A stretch of DNA of 35,283 nt from an uncultured Verrucomicrobia subdivision 3 bacterium (GCA_903889895.1 CAISYZ010000245.1:1-35283), one strand, 5' to 3'. Counted from the stretch's first letter, positions 16,229 to 25,807 are shown. A program made the numbers and translations. Notes: generated from the sequence alone by a model not told the origin.

Positions 16229-16587
16229 AAACTGGCTTTGCCCTACTAATAATGCTGGCGGTAATTCTCGCCGGGTGCACCACCAGATCCAAATCGCAGA
16301 TGCAGGCACGCCTGGCTTATCTGGAAGGCCAGAACGCGGCATTAAAACAACAGCCAGCCGCCGGTTTGGGCGTGACGGTGACGGGCGCGGTGCAAAACAA
16401 CTTCGTGCCGTGGGTGAGCGGATTGACGCTGGCGCAGGCCATTGCCACGGCCAATTACATCGGCGCAACCGAACCAACGCAAATCATCCTGACGCACGAC
16501 GGTGAAAGCGCGACGTTGGACGCGAAGGTTTTGCTGGATGGCCCGCCCATTCCGCTGTTGCCGGGCGATGGGATTGAACTGCGCTAA
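16225..16587 (+). CDS. Small SLBB-like lipoprotein
   Basis: A 120-residue protein with a lipoprotein signal peptide: MKTGFALLIMLAVILAGC, where Cys18 would be lipidated. After a short coiled region (SQMQARLAYLEGQNAALKQQ), the rest resembles one SLBB domain of polysaccharide-export proteins, with VTVTGAVQNNFVPW, a GLTLAQAIATANYIG helix and LLPGDGIELR at the end. It lacks the larger export domain of Wza-type proteins, so it may be an accessory or a ligand-binding lipoprotein. Its ATG overlaps the panB stop by 4 bp. Pantothenate synthesis gives no obvious reason for the pairing. Confidence 0.75.
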   Translation: MKTGFALLIMLAVILAGCTTRSKSQMQARLAYLEGQNAALKQQPAAGLGVTVTGAVQNNFVPWVSGLTLAQAIATANYIGATEPTQIILTHDGESATLDAKVLLDGPPIPLLPGDGIELR

Positions 16588-16628
16588 GCCACCAGTTTTC
16601 TTCCAAAAAGATTTCCAAGAATTTTATA

Positions 16629-16653
16629 GGGTAGGACAGCCAATGTCCTACCC
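16629..16653. repeat. Perfect 10-bp stem hairpin
   Basis: gggtaggaca and tgtcctaccc flank a 5-nt loop (gccaa). No run of T follows on either strand, so it is not a typical intrinsic terminator, although it could still end transcription from the panB pair. It may instead be a REP-like dispersed hairpin. Confidence 0.7.
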
Positions 16654-16689
16654 TCCCGGTCATGCTGGGGTCGTAATTAAAACAAAATT

Positions 16690-16899
16690 ATGACAACCAA
16701 CCAGCAACTCGAACTTGGATTCAACGGCACACCAACCCGCATTTTCGGCCGCCGGCGCGAGCAGCGCGTGGCGCGGGCGAAATGGTGGTTCGCCAAGATG
16801 CGCGAAACCGTGGCGAACGCGATGGACTGGCCGAACGAAGCCCCGTCGCGCGCCGAACAAATCTGGATTCCCGGCGCAAACCGCAGTCTGAAAGCATGA
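16690..16899 (+). CDS. Small conserved hypothetical protein
   Basis: A 69-residue protein starting MTTNQQLELGFNGTP and containing RRREQRVARAKWWFAKMRE, then AMDWPNEAPSRAEQIWIPG. I associate this layout (QLELGFN near the start, a WWFA helix, EQIWIPG near the end) with a small family in Verrucomicrobia. I know no function for it. It is soluble, rich in Arg and Trp and has no signal peptide. It converges with the esterase gene 17 bp downstream. Confidence 0.65.
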   Translation: MTTNQQLELGFNGTPTRIFGRRREQRVARAKWWFAKMRETVANAMDWPNEAPSRAEQIWIPGANRSLKA

Positions 16900-16916
16900 C
16901 TACCGGCAAGCCCCGC

Positions 16917-17537
16917 TCATTGGTAGCCGGCCTGCACAAAGGCGCGAATGTCGTCAATTTCCTCGACCCCGTGGAGAGTGTGTTCTTTAGGATATTCGCG
17001 CCAGGTGACATCCAAGCCGGCGGCTTTGAGCTGTTGCGCCTGAGTTTTTGCCTCGGCAAACGGTAGCAGCGGGTCGAAATGACCGTGGCTGAGAAACAGG
17101 CGTTGCGACCGGGCGACGGGCGTGAGGTCGCGGAGCAATTTTTCAATCTCAAAAACCCAGCCGCTGATGCCGACGATGCCGGCGAGCCGGTGCGGATAAT
17201 GCAGACCGGTTTCAACCGACATCAGGCAGCCCTGCGAAAATCCGCCAAGCGTGATTTCATCTGCGGGGAAATTTTTCGCGCGCAGATCGTCGAGCAATTC
17301 AAATAGCAGTTGCCGGCTGCGGTGAATGCCAGGCGCGATGTCGCCGGGATAATCGAACCACGAATAGCCGCCGTAGTATTCGTCCGGAGCATTAACGAGC
17401 AGGTAATTCAGCCACGGCAAATCCAGCGCGCCGGGCAGCCAGCGCCAGCCTTCGATGGAATCGCCGAGGCCGTGCAGCACCACGAAGAGCCGGCGGGAAT
17501 TTTTGTCGGCGGCAGGAATGAACTTGCTGTGCAGCAT
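16917..17537 (-). CDS. Alpha/beta-hydrolase, phospholipase/carboxylesterase type
   Basis: A 206-residue serine hydrolase of the carboxylesterase/thioesterase group (Abhydrolase_2, YpfH-like). It shows the oxyanion-hole strand VVLHGLGDS (19-27), the nucleophile in GGFSQGCLMS (Ser101), HGHFDPLLPF with Asp155, and EYPKEHTLHG with the likely catalytic His186. It lacks a signal peptide, so it should act in the cytoplasm. The substrate cannot be predicted. The gene starts 5 bp after the response-regulator stop, so it is probably cotranscribed with the two-component pair. Confidence 0.88.
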   Translation of the reverse strand: MLHSKFIPAADKNSRRLFVVLHGLGDSIEGWRWLPGALDLPWLNYLLVNAPDEYYGGYSWFDYPGDIAPGIHRSRQLLFELLDDLRAKNFPADEITLGGFSQGCLMSVETGLHYPHRLAGIVGISGWVFEIEKLLRDLTPVARSQRLFLSHGHFDPLLPFAEAKTQAQQLKAAGLDVTWREYPKEHTLHGVEEIDDIRAFVQAGYQ

Positions 17538-17542
17538 GCGGC

Positions 17543-18736
17543 TTAAGCCCCCGGCGAACGGCTGGCCTGAAGCCGGGCGCGCAGCACATAAATCAGCGCT
17601 TTGACGGTAAGCTCGATAAACAAAAACGGCTTGGCAATGAAATCGTTGCCGCCGGCCATGGTTGAGCTGGTGCGGTTGTCGAAGTCATTCAGGCTGGTGA
17701 CGAACACCACCGGCGTCTTTTTCAGGTGCGGCATGGCGCGCAGCTTGGCGCACAGCTCGTAGCCAGTCATGCCGGGCATGTCCACATCAAGGAAGATGAG
17801 GTCGAAATCATTTTCCGCGAGCAACTGCAAGGCCTGTTCCGGCTCCTCGACATTGACGGATTTGAGCTTGGCCTTTTCCAGCGCATAGACAATGGCGCGG
17901 CGGGAAATGACTTCGTCGTCCACTACGAGAATTTTTGAGGCCGGAATTTCCTGGCGCTCGAACAACGGCGTCCGGTCAAACAACATCCCCAGAAAATCCA
18001 CCGCCGCCGCCGTGGTGCGGATGGTGGAGGAATTGATGTTCTTCGGCTTCTCGTAAATTTCCTTGAGCAGGGCCTCAAACGCGGCGGCCATGTGCGCGAT
18101 GAGCACCAGACCCGCAAGACCGGCGTTACCATTCAGCGCGTGGACGCGCCGATACAAGTCATAAACGTGCCGCAGCCGGGTCATCTCGTTTTCCGATTTG
18201 ATGAGGCCCTGCAAACCGATGCGCAACGAGTAAAGCGTGGCCGGCAGGCTCTCAATAAACGTCTTGCGGAGGTCCGCCTGAAATTCGTTGTCGTTTTCGC
18301 CGGCGAGACTGGCGGGCTTGGCCGGCGAAAATTCGCTGGCCGTCGGATTGGCCTGCGGGATGGCGCCGCTGTCGCCGATGGTATGGCGGACCACGTCAAT
18401 AAAATCCTTGGGCGAACAGTTGGCCTTGGAGAGGCATTTGTTCGCACCGGCGCGCCACGCGTCCTGAATCAGGTTCGTCAGGTAGGTGTTGGAAAAAACG
18501 ATGATGGGCGTCTTGGCAAATTCCGGCTCTTTGCGGACTTCCTTGATGACCTCCACGCCGGAGATCGTCGGCAACATCAGGTCGAGAATGATGAGCTGCG
18601 GCTGAAACGTGCGCATCACTTTCAACCCCGACTCGCCGTCGAACGCCACTTCGGCCTGATAACCTTCCACCGCCAGCTTGTTGCGGTAGACATTGGCCAC
18701 AATCTGGTCGTCTTCAATGATCAATATTTTTTTCAT
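17543..18736 (-). CDS. Response regulator with REC-HPt-REC architecture
   Basis: A 397-residue signalling protein without a DNA-binding or enzyme output domain. Receiver 1 (about 1-120) has IIEDD, phospho-acceptor Asp52 in IILDLMLP and Lys104. An HPt-like domain (about 150-255) has [12 protein letters not shown] with His199, where the usual lysine after the His-X-Leu is replaced by Asn. Receiver 2 (268-390) has VVDDE, Asp317 in [10 protein letters not shown] and Lys369. It likely passes phosphate between the neighbouring hybrid kinase and an unknown target. Its ATG overlaps the kinase stop by 4 bp. The frame is open farther upstream, but that part belongs to the kinase gene in another frame. 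Confidence 0.9.
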   Translation of the reverse strand: MKKILIIEDDQIVANVYRNKLAVEGYQAEVAFDGESGLKVMRTFQPQLIILDLMLPTISGVEVIKEVRKEPEFAKTPIIVFSNTYLTNLIQDAWRAGANKCLSKANCSPKDFIDVVRHTIGDSGAIPQANPTASEFSPAKPASLAGENDNEFQADLRKTFIESLPATLYSLRIGLQGLIKSENEMTRLRHVYDLYRRVHALNGNAGLAGLVLIAHMAAAFEALLKEIYEKPKNINSSTIRTTAAAVDFLGMLFDRTPLFERQEIPASKILVVDDEVISRRAIVYALEKAKLKSVNVEEPEQALQLLAENDFDLIFLDVDMPGMTGYELCAKLRAMPHLKKTPVVFVTSLNDFDNRTSSTMAGGNDFIAKPFLFIELTVKALIYVLRARLQASRSPGA

Positions 18737-21180
18737 GCGGGGTTGATTTTGGCAATGACGCGGGCCAGTTCCGGCTGAGCTTTCAAAAATTCCCGAATGC
18801 GCGCGAATTCGCCAACACAAGTTTCACAAATCTGCTCCGCGCCCGTCAATGTTCCAGAAGCGCCAAGTTTTTCCAGCTCGCGCAAGTGTGGCACCAGATG
18901 GGTCATGCCCATGGTCGCGCTGGCGCCAGCACAACTATGCGCCACGCGCCGCACCTGATCGGCCTTGCTCTCACGAATGGCTTCGCGCATCTGGCCAAAC
19001 TGTTTTTGCGTTTGGACGAAATACATTTCCACCAGTTCGCACAAATTATCGAGATTGCCATCGGTCAAATCGTTCATGCGCGCCAGATCCACCGGCGCGT
19101 CGTCCGTCACCGCCGGTGCAGCAGCGGCGGGGCGTGCGTGCGTGGAATCCACGGCCACTTTGCCGGCCCATTTTTCAATCATCTCGCGGACATCCTTCGG
19201 CCGGATCGGCTTGGACAGATAATCATCCATGCCGGCGGCGATACATTTTTCGCGGTCGCCCTGCATGGCGTGCGCCGTCATGGCCACGACGATGATGCGC
19301 GACTGGAAATTTTTATGCTCGCCACTCATCTGCCGCTTGCGAATGATGCGCGTCGCCTCCAGACCGTCGAGTTCCGGCATCATCACGTCCATCAGGATGA
19401 AATCAAACGGTTCCTGCTCAATGGCTGAAAGCGCTTCGCGCCCATTGTCGGCAACTTCCGGCTGATAGCCAAGCTGCTGCAAAATCCGCACGGCAACTTT
19501 TTGATTAATTTCGTTGTCATCCACCACCAGAATCCGCACCGGCAACCGTGTCGCCAGCAATGCCTCAGGCTTTTCCGGAGCCGACTGGCCAGACGGAATG
19601 CGCGGGCTCAACAAGGCGCGCTGGATTACGGTGCAAAGCTGAATCGGTTTAATTGGCTTGCTGACCGTGTGCGCGAACATCACGCGCGATTCTTCGGCGG
19701 CGGCACTTTTTTTACCGAGCGCGGTGAGCAGCACCACCGGCATCATCGCCGCAGCGGGGACTTTTTGGATTTCCGCCGCCACCGCCGCGCCGCCCATGCC
19801 CGGCAAGGACGCATCCACCAGCGCCAAGTCAAAAGACATTCCTTTGCGGAACAATTCCAGCGCCTGCGCGGAATTTTCCACAGCCTGCGGCTGCATGCCC
19901 CAGCGCCGGCATTGTTCGAACAAAAGATTTCGCACCGTGGCGCTGTCCTCCAAAATCAAGATCTTTAGCTCGGCCAGATGCGATTGCCGTTTGGCATGCG
20001 GCGGCGGCGCGGAACCTTCCGGCACGCGCAGGTTGATGGTGAAATGAAATGTGGAACCCTCGCCCGGCACGCTTTCGGCCCACATTTTTCCACCCATCAA
20101 TTCTACCAGCCGGCGGCTGATGACCAAGCCGAGGCCGGTGCCGCCGTATTTGCGCGCGGTGGAAACATCCGCCTGGGAAAATGGACGGAACAGCCGCGCC
20201 AGACGGTCGGGCTGGATGCCGATGCCGGTGTCGCGCACCGCAAAGTGAAGCCGCAAGGCCTGCGGGTCCGGCGTTTCGTTGGCTGGCGACAAAAGCTTTT
20301 GCACGCTGACGACCACGCCGCCGGTTTCAGTAAATTTCAGCGCGTTCCCAAGAAGGTTCACCAGCACCTGCCGCAGCCGCTGCTCGTCACCTTCGAGTTG
20401 CGCCGGAATCACGTCCGCCACTTCATAAGCCAGATCCAGCGTCCGGTCATGGGCGCGCATGGCGAGCAGATCCAGCGATTCTTCCAGACAACCGCGCAAA
20501 TCAAATACACGCCGCTCGAGTTCCATTTTGCCAGCCTCGATCTTGGAAAAATCTAGGATGTCGTTGATTATTTTCAACAGCGATTCACTGCTGTTGTAAA
20601 TGGTTTCCAGATAGCCGCGCTGGTCCGGCGTCAGCGACGTTTCCATGAGCAGGCCCGTCATCGCGATGACGCCGTTCATCGGCGTGCGGATTTCGTGGCT
20701 CATCGTCGCGAGAAATTCCGACTTGGCGCGCGAGTTCGCCTCGGCCGTGCGGCAGGCGTCGGACAATTCCTGCTGCCGCCGCGTCAATTCCTCCAGCCGC
20801 CGCTTGAGTTGCATCACGCCGGCCAGCCGCGCACGCAGCAGGCTGTTTTCCGCCGGCAACTGGATGAATTCGTTCAGTCCCAAATCCAAGGCACGCAGCA
20901 GCGGGTTGGTTTCTCCGGAGCCGCCCAGCGCCACCGTGAGCACCGGCGCGGAAAGCGGATGATGCTTCAACTGCCGCAGCAGATTCAGGCTGTCCGCCTC
21001 GGCGTTCTTCAAATCGAGCAAAATGAAATCCGGCGGGTGTGACTGCAAATATCGCAGTGCCTCCGCATAACTGGTCACGGAACCGAGCGTGCCGCCATCC
21101 AGCCGCGTGACGAGCAGCAGCGTCTCCGCCAATTTGTGGTCGGCACCCAGCAGCAGCGCGTGATATTTGATTGGATTCAT
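18733..21180 (-). CDS. Soluble hybrid histidine kinase, REC-HisKA-HATPase-REC-REC-HPt
   Basis: An 815-residue phosphorelay kinase with no membrane segment. An N-terminal receiver-like domain (1-122, Asp56) leads through a short coiled coil to HisKA ([10 protein letters not shown], His162). The catalytic domain follows (about 265-385) with N box [15 protein letters not shown] and GTGLGL. Two receivers come next (LILEDS with Asp456, VVDDNE with Asp598) and then an HPt domain ([13 protein letters not shown], His748). In the first receiver DHKLAE replaces the usual acidic pair, so it may be degenerate. All steps of a BarA-like relay are in one chain. Probably cotranscribed with the REC-HPt-REC gene and the esterase. 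Divergent from the dehydrogenase genes, with 131 bp between. Confidence 0.94.
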   Translation of the reverse strand: MNPIKYHALLLGADHKLAETLLLVTRLDGGTLGSVTSYAEALRYLQSHPPDFILLDLKNAEADSLNLLRQLKHHPLSAPVLTVALGGSGETNPLLRALDLGLNEFIQLPAENSLLRARLAGVMQLKRRLEELTRRQQELSDACRTAEANSRAKSEFLATMSHEIRTPMNGVIAMTGLLMETSLTPDQRGYLETIYNSSESLLKIINDILDFSKIEAGKMELERRVFDLRGCLEESLDLLAMRAHDRTLDLAYEVADVIPAQLEGDEQRLRQVLVNLLGNALKFTETGGVVVSVQKLLSPANETPDPQALRLHFAVRDTGIGIQPDRLARLFRPFSQADVSTARKYGGTGLGLVISRRLVELMGGKMWAESVPGEGSTFHFTINLRVPEGSAPPPHAKRQSHLAELKILILEDSATVRNLLFEQCRRWGMQPQAVENSAQALELFRKGMSFDLALVDASLPGMGGAAVAAEIQKVPAAAMMPVVLLTALGKKSAAAEESRVMFAHTVSKPIKPIQLCTVIQRALLSPRIPSGQSAPEKPEALLATRLPVRILVVDDNEINQKVAVRILQQLGYQPEVADNGREALSAIEQEPFDFILMDVMMPELDGLEATRIIRKRQMSGEHKNFQSRIIVVAMTAHAMQGDREKCIAAGMDDYLSKPIRPKDVREMIEKWAGKVAVDSTHARPAAAAPAVTDDAPVDLARMNDLTDGNLDNLCELVEMYFVQTQKQFGQMREAIRESKADQVRRVAHSCAGASATMGMTHLVPHLRELEKLGASGTLTGAEQICETCVGEFARIREFLKAQPELARVIAKINPA

Positions 21181-21311
21181 CCTGTTCGTGACCGGAACTT
21201 ATTATCTGGTGCCGGCGGATTTAACAGATTTTCCCGCAGCCAGCCAGATGAATTTTTTCACGGCTGGAAAGTTTTATTGCTGGCCTGCGTCGGCAGCGAT
21301 AAACTTTTGCC

Positions 21312-22328
21312 ATGTTGCAAACTGTCTCCGAGTCTCGCGCCGTGGGCGAGACGCAACGCGCCGCTTACCGCTGCATGCTGCGGGCGCGGCTGTTGGACGA
21401 CAAATTTGCCGCGCTTTACCGCGCCGGCAAAATCCATGGCGGCGTCTTTCTCGGACGCGGTCAGGAAGCCTTGAGCGCCGCCATCGGCGTGCATCTGAAT
21501 AAATCTGACGTGTTCGCCCCGCTCATCCGCGACGCCGCCGGCCGCCTGGCTTTCGGCGAACCCATCATTGATGCCGTCCGCACCTACCTTGGTTCCGCGC
21601 TGGGCCCGATGCGCGGGCGCGACGGCAACGTCCATCGCGGTCGGCCGCAGGCAGGTTATCTGCCGATGATCAGCCATCTCGGCGCGATGGTTTCGGTGGT
21701 GAACGGCGTTTTATTTGCGCGCCGTTTGAAAGGAATTTCCGGCATCGTCGGCGTCGCCTGCCTCGGCGAAGGCGCAACCTCCACCGGCGCGTTTCACGAA
21801 GCCTTGAACCAGGCCGCCGTGGAAAAATTGCCGCTGGTGCTTGTCATCGCCAACAACCAGTTCGCCTATTCCACACCAACGAACCGGCAGTTCGCCTGCG
21901 CTGATCTGGCCGACCGCGCCGCTGGCTATGGCGTCGAATCACATTCCGTGGACGCCACGGAGTTTTCTGTCTGCATAGAAAAACTCGGTGCCGCCATCGC
22001 CCGCGCCCGAGCCGGCCACGGCCCGCAACTCGTGGTGGCTACCCTGCTCCGCCTGTGTGGTCACGGCGAACATGACGACGCTGGCTATATTGCGCCGGAA
22101 ATGAAAAACTCTCCGCTCGGCCGCGATTGCCTGAAAGTTGCCGAGGAATTTTTGCTCAAGAAAAATCTGGCCGACGCCGCACAATTCGCCGTCTGGCGCA
22201 GCGAAGCTATTCGTGAAATTGAAGATGCCGTCGCTCAGGCGCAGCGCGAACCCGCGCCCGACCCCTACGAAGAAAAATGGAGCGCGCTGGCTTCTGAAAA
22301 ACTGAACGAACTGCGGGAAGAACATTGA
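21312..22328 (+). CDS. pdhA: 2-oxoacid dehydrogenase E1 component, alpha subunit
   Basis: This is the thiamine-diphosphate-binding alpha subunit of a pyruvate-, acetoin- or branched-chain-type dehydrogenase, 338 residues long. The cofactor motif is GEGATSTGAFHEALNQA followed by IANN (152-182). A Glu replaces the Asp of the usual Gly-Asp-Gly, which is seen in some members. RGRDGNVHRG (101-110) and ISHLGAMVSVVNG are also typical. Where many relatives have Arg-X-His-Gly, this one reads LIRDAAGRLAFG. Pyruvate or acetoin are equally possible substrates, so the symbol is provisional. It is followed 4 bp later by the beta subunit. Confidence 0.9.
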   Translation: MLQTVSESRAVGETQRAAYRCMLRARLLDDKFAALYRAGKIHGGVFLGRGQEALSAAIGVHLNKSDVFAPLIRDAAGRLAFGEPIIDAVRTYLGSALGPMRGRDGNVHRGRPQAGYLPMISHLGAMVSVVNGVLFARRLKGISGIVGVACLGEGATSTGAFHEALNQAAVEKLPLVLVIANNQFAYSTPTNRQFACADLADRAAGYGVESHSVDATEFSVCIEKLGAAIARARAGHGPQLVVATLLRLCGHGEHDDAGYIAPEMKNSPLGRDCLKVAEEFLLKKNLADAAQFAVWRSEAIREIEDAVAQAQREPAPDPYEEKWSALASEKLNELREEH

Positions 22329-22332
22329 GGCC

Positions 22333-23298
22333 ATGAGCATCACCTACCTCGACGCCATCCGCGAAGCCCAGGCCCACGCCCTGCGTGATGACCCGCGCGT
22401 GTTCATCTACGGCCAGGACGTCGGCGCGTTCGGCGGCGCGTTCAAGGCCACGAAAAATTTGCAGAAGGAATTTCCGGGCCGCGTGTTTGACTCGCCGATT
22501 TCCGAGGACGCGATGATCGGCCTCGCCGTCGGCGCGGCCATCGAAGGCTTGCGGCCGATTGTGGAAATGCAGTTCGCCGATTTTTCCAGCGTCGCCTTCA
22601 ACCAGATTGTCAACCAGGCCGCGACGCTGTTTTGGCGCACGCAGGTGCCCTGCCCTATCACGGTGCGGCTGCCGTTCGGCGGCACGTCCGGCGGCGGACC
22701 GTTTCACAGCCAGACACCGGAGACGATTTACGCACATTATCCCGGACTCATCGTGCTCACGCCAGCAACGGTCGAGGACGCATATTCCATGCTGCTCGAA
22801 GCCGTGGCGATTGACGACCCGGTAATTTTCTGCGAACACAAATTTTTGTATCGCCATCTCAAGGCGGAAAAATTGCCGACCGAGGCACTTCCAATTGGCA
22901 AGGCGCGCATCGCCCGTGAAGGCCGCGATCTCACGGTCGTTGCCTACAGCGCAATGGTGCAAGATGCCAAGGAAGCCGCGACGGAACTGGCCGCCGAGGG
23001 CTGGGAAATCGAAGTCGTAGATTTGCGTTCCGTGAAGCCGCTGGACACCGACACCATCATCGCCAGCGTGGCACGCACGGGGAAATTACTTGCCGTCGGC
23101 GAAGCGTGGCCGTGGGGCGGCGTCACTGCGGAAGTCATTTCCCGCGTGACCAGCGAAGGCTTCGGCCTGCTCGACGCGCCGCCGCAACGCCTCAATGCCA
23201 AGGATACGCCGGTGCCGTATCATCCGAATTTGTGGGCGGCACACCGACCGACCGTCCGTTCCATCGCCGCCGCCGCCCGAAAAATTTTAAGGCACTAA
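22333..23298 (+). CDS. pdhB: 2-oxoacid dehydrogenase E1 component, beta subunit
   Basis: The 321-residue beta subunit completes the E1 heterotetramer that decarboxylates the oxoacid and hands the acyl group to lipoyl-E2. Typical features are ITYLDAIREAQAHALRDDPRV at the start (given here from residue 3), GQDVGAFGGAFKATKNL, the conserved acidic residue in SPISEDAMIGLAVGAA, FADFSSVAFNQIVNQAA, and RLPFGGTSGGGPFHSQTPE. The C-terminal transketolase-like domain has EVVDLRSVKPLDTDTI, standard for the family. It sits 3 bp before the E2 gene, so all three genes form one transcription unit. Confidence 0.95.
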   Translation: MSITYLDAIREAQAHALRDDPRVFIYGQDVGAFGGAFKATKNLQKEFPGRVFDSPISEDAMIGLAVGAAIEGLRPIVEMQFADFSSVAFNQIVNQAATLFWRTQVPCPITVRLPFGGTSGGGPFHSQTPETIYAHYPGLIVLTPATVEDAYSMLLEAVAIDDPVIFCEHKFLYRHLKAEKLPTEALPIGKARIAREGRDLTVVAYSAMVQDAKEAATELAAEGWEIEVVDLRSVKPLDTDTIIASVARTGKLLAVGEAWPWGGVTAEVISRVTSEGFGLLDAPPQRLNAKDTPVPYHPNLWAAHRPTVRSIAAAARKILRH

Positions 23299-23301
23299 AT
23301 T

Positions 23302-24492
23302 ATGCCACAAATCCCCATCATCATGCCTCAACTTGGCGAATCCATCGCCGAGGCCCGCATCGTCCAATTCCTAGTGAAACCCGGCGACACTGTCGCCGCC
23401 GATCAGGATTTAATTGAAGTCGAGACCGACAAGGCCACCATGACCGTCGCCTCGCCCTGCCAGGGCCGTGTGGAAAAATTTTCTGCGCAACTGGACGAAA
23501 GCTATGCCGTCGGTGCCGCGCTTGGGCAGATTGAAGCGACCGACGAAGAAGCCAAACGCCTCGGGTTTGACGTTTCCAAACCGGCGACCGGCGAAACGGA
23601 ACACGCCTCCAAATCCGGCATCCACAGCGGCAAGTCCGCCGTGCAGCCGACCATCCGCGGTTTGCCGGTGCCGGCCAACGCCGCCGGTGCGAGTTATCTT
23701 TCGCCGCGGCTCAAGGCGCGCATGGATGAACTCGGCCTGCACGCCGCCGACCTTGCCGGCGTCGCTGGCAGTGGCGCGGCCGGTCGCGTCACCGTCGAGG
23801 ACTTCGAGAAATACATCGCCAGCCTCGACAAACAAAAAATGTCCGACGCCTCGACGATGCGCGTAGCCGTCGCCGACGCGATGCGGCGCAGTTGGACGCG
23901 TCCGCTCGCGACGGTTGGTTTGCCTGTCATTCTCGATCCCGTGCTGGCGCATCGCAAGACGTGCGAGCCCAAACCCGGTCCGGCGCTTTATGCTTTGCGC
24001 GCGCTCGCCGTGGCCCTGTCGGAAAACAGCGCGGTCGCCGGCCGGCTCGTCGGCAGCAAGATTGTCCATCCAAACGCCATTGACGTTGGTTTCGCCGTCG
24101 AGGCAGAAGACGGCGTGCTCGTGCCCGTATTGCGCGGTGCGGATAAAAAGCCGTTGAAGGAATTAACCGCGCGCTACAATGATCTCGTGGAACTGGCTCG
24201 CCAAAGAAAATTGCCGGCGGACGCCACCGGAGGTTCTGTCGCGACGGTGACCAACTTCGGCACGTTTGGATTGATTTGGGCCACGCCGATTCCACTGCCG
24301 GAACAGACGCTCGTTCTCGGCCTCGGAGCAGGCCGCAAAATGCCCCATTGGGACGAGAAGAAAGGCCAGTTCGTGCCGGTGATGGAAGCTTATCTCACCT
24401 TGAGCTTCGACCACCGCGTGCTTGATGGTGGTGCCGCGGGAAGATTGTTGCAACGCATCGGCGCGCTGATGCATCAGCCGGAAATGTTGTGA
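23302..24492 (+). CDS. pdhC: 2-oxoacid dehydrogenase E2 component (dihydrolipoamide acyltransferase)
   Basis: A 396-residue core enzyme with one lipoyl domain (1-78, lipoylated Lys44 in EVETDKATMTV), a Pro/Ala-rich linker, a peripheral-subunit-binding domain (131-172, SYLSPRLKARMDELGLHAADLAG then GSGAAGRVTVEDFEKYI) and a catalytic domain ending in SFDHRVLDGGAAGRLL. His371 and Asp375 match the DHRxxDG active site. The catalytic domain looks slightly short near its beginning compared with typical E2 proteins, so its substrate pocket may differ. No lipoamide dehydrogenase (E3) gene follows. The next gene is convergent, so E3 must be encoded elsewhere. A small GCGTTT/AAACGC hairpin lies just after the stop. 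Confidence 0.94.
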   Translation: MPQIPIIMPQLGESIAEARIVQFLVKPGDTVAADQDLIEVETDKATMTVASPCQGRVEKFSAQLDESYAVGAALGQIEATDEEAKRLGFDVSKPATGETEHASKSGIHSGKSAVQPTIRGLPVPANAAGASYLSPRLKARMDELGLHAADLAGVAGSGAAGRVTVEDFEKYIASLDKQKMSDASTMRVAVADAMRRSWTRPLATVGLPVILDPVLAHRKTCEPKPGPALYALRALAVALSENSAVAGRLVGSKIVHPNAIDVGFAVEAEDGVLVPVLRGADKKPLKELTARYNDLVELARQRKLPADATGGSVATVTNFGTFGLIWATPIPLPEQTLVLGLGAGRKMPHWDEKKGQFVPVMEAYLTLSFDHRVLDGGAAGRLLQRIGALMHQPEML

Positions 24493-24532
24493 GCGTTTAC
24501 CCCAAACGCCGCGAAAAATTATTCAATATTTT

Positions 24533-24976
24533 TTAACTGCGGTTCTGGACCCGACCACGATCGGTGCCGGCAAAGGCAATCGTATCGAGCGAAAACAGTC
24601 CGCCACCGGCAATCACCAGCATCACGTAACCGGCAAGATAGACAAAGGCCAGTTCCCCGCCACTCATGCCCGCCTTATGCACCATCAGGAAGGCGACGAA
24701 CATGTCAATCACCAGCACCGCCGCCGCGATGCGCGTCAGGAAGCCGACCGCCAGCAGCAATGCCGCACCGACCTCGGCCATGACCACCATCACCAGACTC
24801 GCCTCCTGACCAACCCCCAGCGGATCGGGAAAATTGCCGACGATGTCCTTGAAGTGAGCGAGTTTGTCGAAGCCATGGTTGAAGAGCATCGCCAAACCAA
24901 ACCACAGGCGCGTTATCAGCAGCGCCATGCTCGTCAAATCGGAATCATCGGAAGGAATAAATAGTTTTTTGAACAT
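24533..24976 (-). CDS. DoxX-family membrane protein
   Basis: A 147-residue inner-membrane protein with four predicted hydrophobic segments, at about residues 16-34, 60-82, 84-103 and 107-130. LITRLWFGLAMLFNHGFDKLAHF is cut here to its key part: RLWFGLAMLFNHGFDKL, which is the typical DoxX start, followed by FLTRIAAAVLVIDMFVA. Members are linked to thiosulfate oxidation, redox stress or unknown roles, so no specific activity is assigned. It converges on the E2 gene 40 bp away. A ferredoxin reductase, nitroreductase and glutaredoxin lie within 4 kb, but no shared operon is apparent. Confidence 0.88.
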   Translation of the reverse strand: MFKKLFIPSDDSDLTSMALLITRLWFGLAMLFNHGFDKLAHFKDIVGNFPDPLGVGQEASLVMVVMAEVGAALLLAVGFLTRIAAAVLVIDMFVAFLMVHKAGMSGGELAFVYLAGYVMLVIAGGGLFSLDTIAFAGTDRGRVQNRS

Positions 24977-25013
24977 GCTTTACATTAGCAAATCCGCATA
25001 TTCACTCCAATCG

Positions 25014-25056
25014 AAAAAAAGGAACTTCTGCCAGATCGCTCCGGCAGAAGTTCCTT
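25014..25056 (-). terminator. Intrinsic terminator of the nitroreductase gene
   Basis: A perfect 12-bp stem, GGAACTTCTGCC (25021-25032) with GGCAGAAGTTCC (25043-25054), encloses a 10-nt loop. On the minus strand it is followed by a run of seven T. It lies 18 bp after the nitroreductase stop, the ideal place for a rho-independent terminator. Confidence 0.92.
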
Positions 25057-25072
25057 GCACGTTGAAAAAAAC

Positions 25073-25720
25073 TCAAACTACTTTCACCAAATCGGACAGT
25101 TCATAGCGGACCTTGGCCAGGCTGGCATACTTGTCCCCGGCGGCGCGATACCCCAAAGCCAGCGCCACCACCGTTTTATACGGCGTGCCTTCGAGCTGCA
25201 AAATCTTGTCATATTCCGCCGGCACCAAACCTTCCATCGGACAAGCATCCACGCCGAGCAAAGCCGCCGCCGTCATCAAATTTCCGAGCGCGATATAGCA
25301 TTGCCGCGTCGCCCATTCGTGCGCGATTTTTCCACGCGGGCCGTTCACCACGTCGGAAAGCATCATGTCGCGATAAAAATTGAGCGAAGCCACCGGAATG
25401 CTGCGCACCGCGCTGATGCGCGCCGTCAGTTTGTTCACGTCCGCTTCCTGCATGTCCGTGCGCGCGGTGAACACGACGAAATGCGAGCAGTCCACGACCT
25501 GTTTCTGCCCCCAGGAATGCGGCAGCAGCGCCGCGCGCTTGGCCGGATCCTGCACGATGAGGAATTGATACGGCTGCAAGCCGTAGCTGGTCGGCGTCAA
25601 GACCAATGCCTTTTCCAGCGTGCCCCATACCTCGGCCGGAATCTTTTTGGTCGCGTCAAATATTTTGGTGGCGTAGCGCCATTCGAGGGCTTTCAGTAGT
25701 TCAGTGTTTTGATTGCTCAT
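25073..25720 (-). CDS. NAD(P)H-dependent nitroreductase-family flavoprotein
   Basis: A 215-residue FMN-dependent oxidoreductase of the NfsB/NAD(P)H-nitroreductase group. The signature begins ALEWRYATKIFDATKKIP, has the FMN-contact region LTPTSYGLQPYQFLIVQ and the family's second region in ATRQCYIALGNLMTAAALLGVDACPMEG, here trimmed to ALGNLMTAAALLGVDACPME. It ends ALGYRAAGDKYASLAKVRY. Such enzymes reduce nitro compounds, quinones or enals, and the native substrate is uncertain. The ATG at 25720 gives the family N-terminus. The frame is open for another 140 codons upstream, but that stretch overlaps the divergent GNAT gene and looks non-coding. Confidence 0.92.
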   Translation of the reverse strand: MSNQNTELLKALEWRYATKIFDATKKIPAEVWGTLEKALVLTPTSYGLQPYQFLIVQDPAKRAALLPHSWGQKQVVDCSHFVVFTARTDMQEADVNKLTARISAVRSIPVASLNFYRDMMLSDVVNGPRGKIAHEWATRQCYIALGNLMTAAALLGVDACPMEGLVPAEYDKILQLEGTPYKTVVALALGYRAAGDKYASLAKVRYELSDLVKVV

Positions 25721-25807
25721 AGATTTAAATGTCCGCGTAAAGTTACATAGTCCGCCGCAAATGCAAATTTTTCTTCGCGCCGGCAAAATATCTTCCACAA
25801 TCAACGG

